Translations under genes and position numbers: made by a program
The notes under the pieces: model-generated
Told to the model about the DNA's origin: nothing
What the model saw: only the letters and a program-made list of their open reading frames with translations
Databases searched by the model: none
Shown here: in pieces, positions 9,053 through 20,715 of the stretch
Position numbering within the stretch: position 1 is the stretch's first letter
Layout: each line of letters opens with the position of its first letter
NCBI GenBank assembly: GCA_003255065.1
Contig: QAOA01007183.1
Span: 729,001 to 793,000, forward strand
Length of the DNA stretch: 64,000 nt
Reading direction: 5' to 3'
Origin: Cercis canadensis
Taxonomy: Eukaryota; Streptophyta; Magnoliopsida; Fabales; Fabaceae

Positions 9053-12000
9053 ATGTTCAGGGACGAAAGTGTGGCTTCCAGGAGCGCGCGGCATAGCGCT
9101 ACCGTTTCGACGGTGTCGAATAAAGTTCTGGTGGCCGTCAAGGCGGAGAGGCTGATCTCCAAGGCTGCATTAGCCTGGGTACTCACGCATATCGTTCACT
9201 CCAGCGACTGCATCACGCTGCTCGCTGTTTACTCCGGCGAAAAAACTGGTAGGCTGCCAAATCTTCACTTTATTTTAATTGAGTTCGGAATTTCGTTTTG
9301 TGAACTGTCAATATTGGTTTTCCTGAAATTTGAATTCACATGGCTGTTTGGATAAGGAAATTCCTAATGAGATGTCCATTTCAGGCGGAAGATTCTGGAA
9401 TTTTTCGAGGCTGACCGGAGATTGTACGAACGGACGCCGGGGAAAGTTACCGGACCGAATTTGTGAGATCTCCGAGTCTTGTGCGCAGATGGTGCTTCAG
9501 TTGCACAATCAAATTGAGGTAACTTTGAAATTTATTACCCCCCAAAATACGAGATCGAGCTATATGAAGTAGAAGTAGTATTTTTACACCTGAATTCCCT
9601 AGACGTTTTAACTGTTTAAGTAACCCAAAAAGAAAAAGAATATTAAACGACTGTTACAGGGAAAAAAAAGAGCACACGTGGTTTGTTTTATTTCCGCATA
9701 ACAAAGCAAACTACGTCGTTTTTGTTTGCTGCCAAATGATGACCGTATTTGCGCTGTCGTGGCCTAGTCCTCAAACCTCAATCCTCGCCATTTTATATAT
9801 TTGTATAGAGTCATCGTCTCACTCTCATAGAGGGCAAATGAACAATCACTTGGTCAATTATGTCTCTCCAAAATTATTTGTAGCGTGTCAGAGTTGAGAA
9901 GATTTCTGATCTGTTCCAAGCTGTACCGGCTTAACTGTAGTATTTGGAGAGTTTTTTTTTTTTGGGCTAACAAGAGAGGGCATGTGCTTGAGAGACGTTG
10001 GAAAAGAGGGTATGTCAATAATTGCACATGTCCAAATGATGAAGGGTTGTTAACTTACTATTTCATAAAAAGTGTAATTAAATATTTCATAAAGAAAAGA
10101 AGTGGAATGATAATGTAAAATTATTAATTTTAAATGTGTATAAATTTACTTCATTAGTTTAGTTTAAAAAATACTGGAATGTTAGAATGATATTTTAGAG
10201 TGTGTGTCAATAATTGCACACGTTAATGAAGGGTTGTTAACTTACTAATTCTTAAAAGTGAAATTAATATTTCATAAAGAAAAGAAGTGGATTGGTAATG
10301 TAAAATTATTAATTTTAATTGTGTATAAATTTACTTGATTAGTTTAGTTTAAAAAATATTGGAATGTTAGAATGATATTTTAGCAATATTTTCACACTAC
10401 AGACAGATTGTTAGTCTTTTTTTATTTATCTAAAAGTAAATAATAACTTCATTTATAATTTAANAAAAAAAAAAAAAAAAAACTTGCCTTATTACTGAAA
10501 GCAGGCTTCACAGTCACTTGACAATAGCTCTCCCTAGGAAAACAAAAAGACAGATTAAGAATTAATTTGAACGAATATCAATGAACAACTCGCTTCAACT
10601 GCTGATGGGTCCTATATTCAAAAACTGACACCCTTCATCTTGGGCCTGCATCCATCCATCGACGAGCAGACCCAAAGTTCAACCCTCCTTTAACTTGATA
10701 GCACCAAAAACATTTAAAAAAAAGGATCTTAAAAAGGATTATTTGTTTTTAAAATTAACAACTTCTATATAATTTTCATTAACAAAAGAAAAAAAATTTA
10801 ACGGCTTTTAATCTAATTTTTATGAATGCAGGTTAGAGTGAAGATTAAGGTGGTTACGGGTACGCCCAGTGGCGCTGTCGCAGCTGAAGCAAGAAGTAGT
10901 GGGTCTAATTGGGTCGTACTGGACAAGTAATTAAACATGAAAAAAGTATTTTCTTTTTTCCGAGCTATTAATTTATTTAGTTGATTGCAAATTTGTTTTC
11001 ACCAACCTTCCCTGCCTGACCCATGAGAGAGGCGAATTAGCTTTATCTCACATGATCTTTCTTCGCTGCATTTACACAACATAACATAATAAATGAATTG
11101 TATTACTAGCTTTAACACATGATGATCAACTATATTTAAGGGCCTTATGTTGCATTCGGTGAAGTTAATCATTCAGTTTATATATGCATTGAAAAATTGA
11201 AAGGTCTCAACTATTATTTCCCCATTCAAAGCGAGCAATTATAGATATCAGAGAAAGTAGCCTAGCATCAAGTCATATGCTTCCGCGCAATGATGTAACA
11301 GGGTTCAAGCACACATACTTGAAGAACATCCACCTTGACTTCATTGTTTAACAGGATTCCATAGAATAACTGCGTCGCATAACTAGACCTTTTTCGCTGC
11401 TTCCTAAATGAAGTTTTAGTTAACTCACTCACTTTTTTACTGAAAACAGGAAGTTAAAGCAAGAGGTGAAGCATTGCATGGAGGAACTCCACTGTAGCAT
11501 TGTGGTGATGAATGGTTCACAGCCAAAAGTGCTTAGGCTTAACTTAGGATGCTCTGATGAACTCCAAACCCCCTTTTTCTCTGCTGCTTCCTCACCAGAT
11601 ATCGATTCTGGAAAGTTACAAGGCGACAGATTGAAGCATTCCACCCCAGTGAGTAGCCCTGAAGAAGCTAGTACTTCCAATACCAAAACCAGTGGAGTAA
11701 ATTCGGTATCAAGTTCTGACACAGTCACTTCGCTTTTCCTGGTCTATGAACAAAACCCTCTGTACGAGGGTCAAGGACCAGAAAGAAGAATATATAAACC
11801 AATCAATGAGCCAGTAGATTTCGATGAACAGCCACCACCAGACTTTGATTCAGAAAGGGAGAGGCATCTCACTCTGTGGGCACCCCCAACATCATCTGTG
11901 GCTAGTAATAACGAAAGTGTTTTTTGGATTCCTCAAAACCATGTTGTCGATGAGAAGCCTCAAACAACCAAAAACCACAGAATCACCCAAAGAACTAAAT

Positions 12001-13965
12001 CTCCAACTTCTAGAACTTTACTTGAGAATTTCGCACAATGTGATCAACAGATGAGGACTAATGGACTTGGGCTAAACCAAGCTCAAAGTAGAAGTTATGT
12101 TGTGAACTCGGGCATCAGAGATACCGTTCCTTTGGGCAGAACTTCCTCTATACCTCCTCCCTTATGCTCACAGTGTCAAAACAAAACACCAGTTTTTGGA
12201 AAACCTCCAAGACGATTTTCTTTCAAAGAGCTAGAGGAAGCTACTGACATGTTCTCTGAAATGAATTTTTTGGCTGAAGGTGGATTTGGTGTGGTCCACA
12301 AGGGAGTGCTAAAAGATGGCCAGGTTGTTGCAGTGAAACAGTTGAAGTTTAGTGGCTCTCAAGCGGATCTTGATTTCTGTAGGGAAGTTCGGGTATTGAG
12401 TTGTGCTCAACACAGAAATGTTGTATTATTGATAGGATTTTGTATAGAGGGCAATTTGAGAATACTGGTTTATGAGTACATATGTAATGGATCCTTGGAG
12501 CTCTACTTACACGGTATGCACTAAATTTCTTCTTCTCAGTTTATCAAATCCAATTTTTTAAGGGTCCCTTCTCTTTTTCAGGGCTTTTTGTTGTGTATCT
12601 GAATATTTACATTCCTACAGTCTAATGAAAATTCATTTCAAATTTTGTTATTCCTTGACAGGGAGCAAGCGAACCCCTTTGGATTGGAACTCACGCTTAA
12701 AGATAGCAATTGGAGCTGCAAGAGGGTTACGCTACCTTCATGAAGATTGTAGAGTGGGTTGTATTGTGCATAGAGACCTTCGACCTAAAAATATCCTCTT
12801 AACCCATGACTTTGAACCTCTGGTAACTTTACTGATCCTTCAAATTTTTTGGAGCCTAAATTTTGTGGAACCATGTGGTTCAGTGGTTGTGAAAATTATA
12901 ATCCCGAGATTTTGACCCTGTAGCTTTTTATACCTAAAATATAAAATAGCTTATGTTCTACCATAAGATCTATGTAGAACATCTGTTTCAATTTTCCACC
13001 AAAAACTTAAACAGGATCCAATCCGACAGAACTGTTACCATAATGAGTTATATCACGTTTGATTGCAGAAAATGTTTTATTTCCATATTTGTTACTTAAA
13101 CAATTGCACATCATGAGCCCCTTATCACATTTTCTTTTCATTAGTACTTGTATGTTGCCAAGCAAATACATAAAATAAGAATCGTTAAATCTAATCTTTT
13201 ACCATTCATTTAGGTTGCTGATTTCGGGCTTGCCAGGTGGCACTCGGAATGGAACATAAACACTGACGATCCAGTAGTTGGAACTTCAGGGTATCTTTCT
13301 GTATACGTTATCAAGATCTTAATTATTATTTTTACTCTGCTTCTAATCAAGCTTATCTTGCATTAATCCAGGTATCTTGCACCGGAATATCTCGATACTG
13401 GAAATCTTACATATAAAGTGGATGTTTATGCATTTGGAATTGTTCTATTAGAGTTAATAACAGGTCGAAGAATTGGTGAATTGGAACAGTTCAATGGACA
13501 CTCACTTCTTTCTGAATGGTTTCACCCTCTACGCATGTTAGAGCCCAACCAAATTTTACAGAACGTTCAATTTCTCAACCCGTGCTTGAATTCTGAGGCA
13601 TCACTGGAATTTAATCTTCAATTGCAAGCAATGGCCCGAGCCGCTTCTTTGTGTCTACGTCTAGACCCTGATGCTAGACCCCCAATGTCAAAGGTCTGCT
13701 TGGCTTATGTTCTTTAATACAGAACATTTACATTAAAATTCAGTACGAGCCTTGGGGGAAAAAAATATGTTTCTTGACGCATAGAGTAAAATGATGATGC
13801 TTCTATTTATTGCAGATCCTCAGAGTGCTGGAAGGGGGTGATCCAGTTCGTCCTATGGGTTTAGATTTGAACTCGGTCGGTAACAGAAGTGGCCATTTAA
13901 GTGGTTTGACTTCGCAGACTCCACCTAAAGGTACAAGAAGTCATTCTCGTAGGCTCTCACACTGA
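9053..13965 (+). CDS. USP-like domain receptor-like cytoplasmic protein kinase (family often named inactive protein kinase SELMODRAFT_444075-like)
   Basis: Exons at 9053-9248, 9385-9518, 10832-10926, 11450-12513, 12662-12822, 13214-13290, 13372-13693 and 13816-13965 join in frame to a 732-residue protein. Residues ~20-175 resemble a universal-stress-protein fold (NKVLVAVKAERLISKAALAWVLTHIV). A polar linker follows, then a kinase domain from ~398. Its features are the glycine loop AEGGFGVV (~417), VAVK Lys438, the HRD loop HRDLRPKN (532-539), DFG at 553 and an APE motif at ~579-581. All catalytic residues are present, so the 'inactive' family label should not be taken literally. There is no signal peptide or membrane segment, so a cytosolic or peripheral location is inferred. 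Intron 2 holds a tandem repeat and an assembly join. The substrate is unknown. Confidence 0.9.
10009..10382 (+). repeat. Two-copy tandem repeat (~185 bp unit) in kinase intron 2
   Basis: The segment beginning gtcaataattgcaca near 10014 recurs near 10206. Both run through gaagggttgttaactta, aaagaagtgga and gtataaattta to ggaatgttagaatgat with scattered substitutions. The two copies are adjacent head-to-tail within the intron at 9519-10831. No coding content was seen. Confidence 0.85.
10464..10464. other. Assembly join (single N) at a poly(A) run
   Basis: A single undetermined base precedes an A-run of about 18 bases within intron 2 of the kinase gene. It is likely an unresolved homopolymer or contig join. 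Confidence 0.8.
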
Positions 13966-14681
13966 AAATTCATTTGGCTTTGGGTTAGGGGTTCTGCCGT
14001 TAACAATATAGTTCTCATTATGAGCTGCATAGCAACAATCATTAGTTTTAGAGAGTGGATCTCTCTCTCTCTCTTGTCTCTCATAAAACGCAAAGACACA
14101 GACATAAGCACAATAATTGATGGTACAAAAGTCATTCTATCAGGCATCTCATTGAAAACACGTTGGGCTTTTGGTGGGATGTTTACATGTATCCATGTAG
14201 TTCCGTCTTCTATGTCAGAGAGGATAAAGATTCCTTCATTTCTCTTGGATGGAAAGGGTAATCCACAAGTTTAAAACAAATAATTGTCAGTTTCATATTG
14301 CATAGCTAATTGGTGTGTTGATACAAATGACGCAGCAAATTCAGAATTAATAGTATATTTGTTCAGCGTATTTACAGAATGGAATAAAACGGTATACTTG
14401 ATTTTCACATCTGATAAGTGAAAAGAAACACAGAAGGAAATTAAGTTACGTCTTCTTGGACACTATTTTTTTTTCTTTCTTTTTGGTAGATACTTGGACA
14501 CAATTTTGGTTCTTTCTTTCCTCGACATAATTTTCTTTATTTAGGTGAATTGCAATAAAAGATATGTTACAGTTGACTTATCTTTTTCACGGTTATCCAA
14601 TCGAAACATTACTGTCAAGTGTGAAGCCGTATTTTGAATACCTTTTAACATCAACTAAACAATGCTGTAATTCAGCACGCG

Positions 14682-14700
14682 GAAAAAAAAAAAAAAAAAN

Positions 14701-14765
<65 letters not shown>
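14682..14765. repeat. Long poly(A) run with assembly join at 14700
   Basis: Over 80 consecutive A residues interrupted by one N. This is either a homopolymer inflated by joining or the tail of an unidentified retroposon. No LINE or SINE body was recognised immediately upstream. Confidence 0.7.
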
Positions 14766-14766
<1 letters not shown>

Positions 14767-15889
14767 ACTGAGGGAAATTGTATTCGGTTTAGTGGATCGC
14801 TTGAGTTCAGTTTCAGCCCTTTAGACTAGACTATCTTTCTTACTAAGCAAATTCACCCAGCGTCTTTCATAAAGCAAAGGACCGTCTCTAATGGCACAGC
14901 AGTATCAATTACATTGTGCATCTAACACAGCTAATGGGATACAGTATTTTGTTGTTTTTTTATGCAAACAAATGGGATAAAAAATGGCTGTTGCATGAGA
15001 AATTGTTGTATAGGCACTAGGCAGTGTCTACCATAACACTAATCACAATAAGTGAGCTCCACTGGGGGATTCTATATGATGGAACATTGGAACTTGCTCA
15101 TTGTGAATGACTGAGAGATGTCTACTACCATAAGCACTGCTCATGCAAAAGTTTTTCCTGTAGTATCATGTCTATTGAAGTTAGGAGAATAAGCGAGTTC
15201 TATCCAAAAATCGTTGTCCAAATGTTTACACTAATCATTATCTAACGGCTCTTCATGAAAAGGAAAGTGTGTATCATTTTTTGGGAGAATTACAGACAAA
15301 AAAACCAAGTTTTTATATGTACATATGAATCAAAAACTCCATTTCTAAAAATATTTGGCACGCCTTAGAATTGGTCTTCTAATTGTATGTTTCATAATTT
15401 GGATTCAAAAAGATTAAATGAATCAATAAAATGATTATTGAAATCTTACCAATGCAGGATTAATAATTTATAAAAGCCAACCTAACAACTGTCATTTATA
15501 TATATTTATATGAATTTATAATACTTAAAAGAGACAATGTTATCTTGATGTTTCATTTCCATTCACAGAAGCTGATCTTTCACATCCGGACTCACACAAA
15601 TGTCTGCACTCGCAAATTAAAAGGTATCAGATATGTCAGTGTCAGTGGCGTTTCTTAGGTTGTGACGTGTGACGGAAGGCAATAAGGCATTCCCCCCAAC
15701 ATAACTATTTAGCTTAACTACCTCAAAACCATTGGTACTTAAATAAATAAATAAAGAGCCTTGAGCCGATGCCTTGGGTCGACGTGGCACTGGGCGGCAG
15801 AAACAGAAACAGTCAGTGAATGAACGGCAATGCAATCCAGTAGCGAGTGACGTCGAGGATGAGACGTGGCATGAAGTTGGGTTTCCAAA

Positions 15890-15903
15890 TTGGGCCGGCC
15901 CAA
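15890..15903. promoter_or_regulatory. Palindromic double site II element (TTGGGCCGGCCCAA)
   Basis: A perfect 14-base palindrome made of two back-to-back TGGGCC motifs lies 13 bases beyond the JINGUBANG-like stop codon. TGGGCC/T motifs (site II) are known binding sites for TCP transcription factors in plant promoters. ACGTGGCA-type (G-box-like) motifs lie within 120 bases, near 15781 and 15864. The position at the 3' end of the gene is odd. It could serve an antisense or unannotated transcript, or be coincidental. Confidence 0.4.
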
Positions 15904-15915
15904 ATTTGTAATAGA

Positions 15916-17352
15916 TCAATATCTCCTGTTTTGGCTGGCTCTGCCAGAGGAGAAGCTGCTGTCGGATGGTATGGAATCGGCATCAGAACCAGAGATATGG
16001 TGCTGCTGCTGGTGCTGTTGCATCATAGCCATCTGATTCAAATCAGGCGCCATCTCTGATACGCTCCATACCTTGACTGATTTATCGAGACTACCACTGT
16101 ACACAATCCACCGTTGATCTCCTTTGGAAGATGAGTCACGGTCCTCCTCCACCGCCAAGCACTTGACCGGCCCACTGTGACCCGTTAGAACCGAGAGGCA
16201 CGTGTGGATGACCCCGTCCCTTCTCCACACGCATATCGTCTTATCTGCGGACCCACTGAACACCAAATTGCCTGCTGCTTCCAGGCACAACACTGCTAGC
16301 TTGTGCCCCTTGAGGACCCCACCGTGAGCATACTGCTTCTCACGTTCCCAGAAATTCACCATTCCATCAGAAGATCCACAGTACACTATGGAACCGGACA
16401 TGTTCACTGCTAGTGCTGTAACCGCGCACTCTTGTTTTAACAGCGTCTGCACCGCCGCGTGCTTCGTCCCCTTTCCGTGTGGCTCTCTCCGCCATATCTT
16501 GACGGTTCCGTCCGCAGATCCCGTGAAGACCAATCCGTCCAAGCCGCACACCACGGAGTTGACGGCGTCATCATGAGCGCTTATAGATTCCAGACACTTG
16601 GAATCAGAGATCCTCCAGACCTTTATGGTTCGGTCCCAGGAGGCTGAATACAAATACATTTTGTCGCTGGTCAAGGATAAGCAGGAAACGGCGTCGGAGT
16701 GCTTAATCCAGAGAGCAGTACGATGTCGTCTCACCTCGACGTAATTGCTGGGATTGATAGAACTCTTGAATATATCTTTCAAGGTGGGCAATGTACCTGC
16801 ACGCTTATGAACGCTAGGGTTCTTGGGAGACACTTTCCAGACACGAATTTTACCGTCCTGGTGACCGGTGAAAATTTTCTGACCGGAAATTATGATAGCT
16901 TTAACCAAACCACTGTTTGATTTGAATCCGCAGTACTCTTGGAGGTTCTTCCAAACGCGAATGTTCTTGCTGTCGGAGCCAGTGTACAAGAGATCAGCAG
17001 TGGCAGCCAAGGAATAGATATGGCCTTCTTCGCGAAAGAGAGAGCCGATGAGACCGTTCTGTGGAAGTTTTTCTTCGTATTGAGGCCACTGTGGCTTGGC
17101 AAAGGGAGAATTGGCGGTCTGATTCCATGGGGACATCATCATGGGTGATCCCTCCCCGCTCATACGGCTGGGGTCGTAATACCCAGGGCTCACCGCGGAC
17201 GCGCTGCTATTACGCATGTAGAAATCATCGTCCACCACTCCTACGCTGGTGGAGGACAGATTGGGATCGGAATATTGCATGACGTTGCCGTATTTGGGAC
17301 GTGGGATGCTGTTGGCCTCGCTGAACATGGCTCCCACTCCTTCGTCTCTCAT
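15916..17352 (-). CDS. JGB: JINGUBANG-like WD40 repeat protein
   Basis: A single uninterrupted frame encodes 478 residues. After a low-complexity N-terminus of about 105 residues come seven WD40 blades: ..[15 protein letters not shown] (~122-135), ..[14 protein letters not shown] (~160-173), ..[15 protein letters not shown], ..[15 protein letters not shown], ..[15 protein letters not shown], ..[15 protein letters not shown] and ..[15 protein letters not shown] (ending ~430). A Gln/His-rich and Ser-rich tail follows. Sequence and layout match the plant JINGUBANG family, whose Arabidopsis member limits pollen germination in vitro and affects jasmonate in pollen. The intronless structure is typical of the family. 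A minus-strand TATA box lies about 200 bases upstream of the ATG. The family assignment is strong; exact orthology is not tested. Confidence 0.9.
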   Translation of the reverse strand: MRDEGVGAMFSEANSIPRPKYGNVMQYSDPNLSSTSVGVVDDDFYMRNSSASAVSPGYYDPSRMSGEGSPMMMSPWNQTANSPFAKPQWPQYEEKLPQNGLIGSLFREEGHIYSLAATADLLYTGSDSKNIRVWKNLQEYCGFKSNSGLVKAIIISGQKIFTGHQDGKIRVWKVSPKNPSVHKRAGTLPTLKDIFKSSINPSNYVEVRRHRTALWIKHSDAVSCLSLTSDKMYLYSASWDRTIKVWRISDSKCLESISAHDDAVNSVVCGLDGLVFTGSADGTVKIWRREPHGKGTKHAAVQTLLKQECAVTALAVNMSGSIVYCGSSDGMVNFWEREKQYAHGGVLKGHKLAVLCLEAAGNLVFSGSADKTICVWRRDGVIHTCLSVLTGHSGPVKCLAVEEDRDSSSKGDQRWIVYSGSLDKSVKVWSVSEMAPDLNQMAMMQQHQQQHHISGSDADSIPSDSSFSSGRASQNRRY

Positions 17353-17547
17353 ACTGGTGTGTTGCCAATATCTATTCCTCCTTCATCTAAGATGATCAAA
17401 ATTGAACTGGCTCCGTTGAATTGCAACTCCAGAACAAGGGAAAATGGGAAGCAATAGATTGTTTGGTTGGCAAAGAGAAAATGCAGGAGAAGAGGGTTAA
17501 GAATGAATATGAATGAAGTAAAGGCGGGAGAAGAGAGAGGGTTCATG

Positions 17548-17558
17548 TTTATATAAAT
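17548..17558 (-). promoter_or_regulatory. TATA box of the JINGUBANG-like gene
   Basis: The minus strand reads TATTTATATAA, about 195 bases upstream of the start codon at 17352. This predicts a leader of roughly 165-170 bases. Confidence 0.6.
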
Positions 17559-19801
17559 AGGTAATTAAGGAAGGCCTTACAAAATCAGCTCAATAAACGA
17601 GATGTTGACACGTTCCACAAGTCTTTGCATAAAGGGTTGTCACTAACTGTACATATATTTTGGGTCCTACATGTCCGGATCTCATGCTAATATTTAGTGT
17701 GGGGTTGTTGGAATGGGCTGTCTAAAAACTTAAACGTTGAAACTGTGCAGTTAATGCAGTTTAGTAAGAATTAATTAATTTGAAATTCCAGCTAATACAA
17801 ATACTATCCACTTGCCAGCAATGGGAAAACATTTATATTTCTTTGCTGGATTTAATTAATTAATTAATTTCTTATTGCGAGGGAATTAATTAACACCATT
17901 ATCGTCTGTGTCTATTCCAGTTAATTTCTTATCGCTGAGTTGATTTCTCTAGGGCCTTCAGAAGCTGCTGACGGAATCAGTTGCTCTCTACCTTTCCTTA
18001 GAAGTTGAAACTGAAATAGTGTAATTCTGACGCGTGGACTTTAGCAGTTTAACCTCAGCAGCATGCATCTGCCACGTGCACCACAACACTGAAAAAGAAG
18101 GGACATAGCTCCTTTGTTTGTTCTATGAGCAAGTAGGGGGTTTGCTAATAACAATCGCTAATGGAAAAGGTCATTGTCTCCTTTCCATATATAGAAAATT
18201 CCGTTTGCAAATATAATATTAATATATCATGGTCTGTCCCCACAGGTCGTACCGAATTTTTTAGTGAGCACGCTATGCTATATGGTACAGATTTGTTTCT
18301 TTCAATAAAATCGTCCTTGGTCTTTGCCTTTAAAACTTACCACTTGCTTTTACTTAACCATTTTGATTGGCTACACTCTTCATCATTAATTTTTTTCTAA
18401 AACATAGTAAAGTAATTAACACTCTTCTTATTTTAATGTTATTAGATTCTTTCAAAATATTTGTTCCTTTGCTAACTATATATCGTCTAATTACTAATTA
18501 GTTTCACTCTTCTTATTAATTAATTCATTTAATTATTTTGTTTTCCCTATGAACATGTAAGGATGTTATCAAATTAATACTACTCAATAATTCATTTTCT
18601 TCAAGATGCCCTTGCAATTTCAGACCATTAACTGACAAAACCTAACTGCTAATTAATATATACTTCATGACATGAGCATACCAATTTTGGAAGTTACCAG
18701 GCTAAACGATGTTTATTCAATTATATTCATACTTCAATAATGTTTGTAATCCAATTGCATGGAATGTTCGCCTTTCCAAATTGCTTCAATATATATATCT
18801 GCATAATCTGCTTCTACCTATACCTATATATATCTTCATATTCGAATGTATCTGTAATATTTAAATGGTTGTTTAATTAATCAGTGTCTCCATATCAAAT
18901 ATTTTTTTTATGTTTACAGGATCAAATAATTAATGTTAATGTGGAAAATTCAGGTACCCGATCCCCAACCATGTGAACATTTGAGAGTGACTTACATGTT
19001 AATCAAATTTTGCAGAGAAATGGATGATGGATATGGTTCTACTTTGTTTGTTTCTTTTCTGCTTATAGGAAGCGTGCTGCTCTAAAAAGAGAACCGGGAA
19101 TAATAAGAAAAGAGATATTTTAACTCGTAATAGGAAATATATATTTTAGCTTTCATTTTTGGTGCGACTGCCACAGATATACATGTAGGCTAGCGTGTGC
19201 TATCATCTCAATTTAAATAAGAGGTCTAGAGTGTAGACGCAGTAATTAACCCCAAAATTAATTCTAGGAGAATCTATATCTCAACAAACACTTGCTTGTT
19301 ACGTTTTAAAGGGAAACAACCGGAATAGAAAGTTACTGTATATCTAAAATTGCTAACTTGAATATGTTTATGCAAGGATTATGTTATGCTTACCTAAAAA
19401 TTAAAATTGTTACCGAATACAAGCGCTGTTATCTAAAAAATCTTTCCTTTTGTGGGTTCTTTTAGAAAGTTATACAACTTCTAGCCCAAGCCATCTTTCA
19501 TTTGCTTGCTTGTTGGGCCTCATATCATTGCTCTTTTGGGCCTTCAAATTCATCCGCTGTTGGAAACAACGATATAAAACTTTGCCCACTATTGAAGTCC
19601 ACCAAAAATAAACCACGAATCCTTGTGTATATGTTCTCTTTCGTTTAATGATTTTAAAAGAAAAAAAAAAAAAAAAAAAAGAGATTCGCTCATTTAAATT
19701 CGTTAAGAGTTAGAGAGTGTTATACAAAAACAAAATAGTGGGATCGTTGTTTCTGATTAATAAATGTGAATAAACATTATCCGTTAGATAGATCTGATAC
19801 A
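17559..19801. other. AT-rich intergenic region
   Basis: Upstream region of the JINGUBANG-like gene (minus) and distal upstream region of the small gene at 20410 (plus). No exon-like frame was found. TGGGCC motifs near 19514 and 19541 and a CACGTG core near 18074 are the only recognisable sites. The rest is AT-rich with many TTAATTAA-type runs. Confidence 0.5.
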
Positions 19802-20165
19802 CGTGTCGACATCTGTGAGGGGATTAGAAAAGAAATGGGTAGGATTCTGATTAGTTTAATTTATAAGCGGAGAGAGGGAATCTGATTCTGTTTGAAGTGG
19901 AGGGAGAGAGAAGATAAATGGTATGTGTCTTGTGTGGGAAGGGAAGCATTATGATATGCAGAAACAAATAGAAACAAGTAAANCGTGTCGACATCTGTGA
20001 GGGGATTCTGAAAAGAAATGGGTAGGATTCTGATTAGTTTAATTTATAAGCGGAGAGAGGGAATCTGATTCTGTTTGAAGTGGAGGGAGAGAGAAGATAA
20101 ATGGTATGTGTCTTGTGTGGGAAGGGAAGCATTATGATATGCAGAAACAAATAGAAACAAGTAAA
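19802..20165 (+). repeat. Direct duplication flanking a single N (probable uncollapsed contig overlap)
   Basis: 19802-19982 and 19984-20165 are nearly identical from cgtgtcgacatctgtgagg to gaaacaagtaaa, differing only around ggattagaaaag versus ggattctgaaaag. The single N at 19983 sits exactly between them. This is the signature of two contigs joined without merging their overlap. If so, the promoter of the downstream small gene has one copy in the real genome. Confidence 0.85.
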
Positions 20166-20299
20166 TGCGATTCTTATCTTGCGCTTCCCGATGGTGCCTC
20201 GAATTACTACAACATATTTACCTCCACCGACCCACTGATTTTTTAATTAATAAACATATGTTGAGCTGTTCTTCTTCTATCCCCACCTTGGCACCTACC

Positions 20300-20307
20300 T
20301 ATAAATA
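20300..20307 (+). promoter_or_regulatory. TATA box of the small gene at 20410
   Basis: TATAAATA lies 110 bases upstream of the ATG in a C-rich context (cctataaataccccc), giving a predicted leader of about 75-80 bases. Confidence 0.7.
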
Positions 20308-20409
20308 CCCCCTTCACTTCCATACCATTTCCCTTCATCTCACATTCTCACACTCACTTAACCTCATTCTGATTCTCCAAATACTACTTTCTCTGTTGCA
20401 ATATTAAAA

Positions 20410-20715
20410 ATGTCTTGGATAGCAGAGAAAAAGCAGACCCTTGTCTCAGACGACGAAAACGAAGTGGAAGAAGAAGCAACAGCAGAAGAAGAATACGAAA
20501 AGAAAAACGGCAATGGGGTGACGACCCACGTCTACATAAAACCAACCCACACTTGTCGAAGTCTGGACAAAGAAGTGGTTCTAAGACGAATTCGTCATCG
20601 AAAGCGCGTGCACAAGGTTCGAGCTGCTTTCCAAGCCCTGCTCACCTCCCCTTTCTCTGCAAACTCAAACACCCACCACAAGAGGTGGATCGATGATGCT
20701 TTTGCTGCTCTCTAG
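20410..20715 (+). CDS. Small charged plant protein of unknown function (101 aa)
   Basis: An intronless frame starts MSWIAEKKQT and ends RWIDDAFAAL. Residues 14-31 are strongly acidic (Glu/Asp-rich). Residues 50-71 form a basic helix-like segment (RSLDKEVVLRRIRHRKRVHKVR), followed by AAFQALLTSPF and a conserved-looking aromatic/acidic C-terminus. It has no signal peptide or membrane segment. The composition suggests a nuclear or nucleic-acid/protein-binding factor, but this is inference. Support for it being real is the TATA box at proper spacing, a start codon in an A-rich context (aaaaatgtc) and non-random composition. I do not recognise a named family; the canonical VQ motif (FxxxVQxLTG) is not present. 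Confidence 0.75.
   Translation: MSWIAEKKQTLVSDDENEVEEEATAEEEYEKKNGNGVTTHVYIKPTHTCRSLDKEVVLRRIRHRKRVHKVRAAFQALLTSPFSANSNTHHKRWIDDAFAAL

Larger units (their letters stand above)
13966..15915. other. Intergenic region between convergent kinase and JINGUBANG-like genes
   Basis: Includes the 3' flank of the kinase gene, a diverged copy (14122-14178) of the tail of its last exon (13930-13984), and an A-run of over 80 bases at 14682-14765 containing an N at 14700. Near 15779-15903 there is a small cluster of ACGT motifs and a TTGGGCCGGCCCAA palindrome. Apart from these no gene was seen. Confidence 0.55.

Noticed and set aside
14564..14824. Frame with a long poly-lysine run
   Set aside because: It is simply a translation of the poly(A) run and assembly join at 14682-14765.
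17349..17546. 65-codon upstream frame whose stop overlaps the JINGUBANG-like ATG (ATGA)
   Set aside because: Its ATG lies within about 4 bases of the TATA box, so transcription should start downstream of it. No other in-frame ATG exists, so it is unlikely to be translated.
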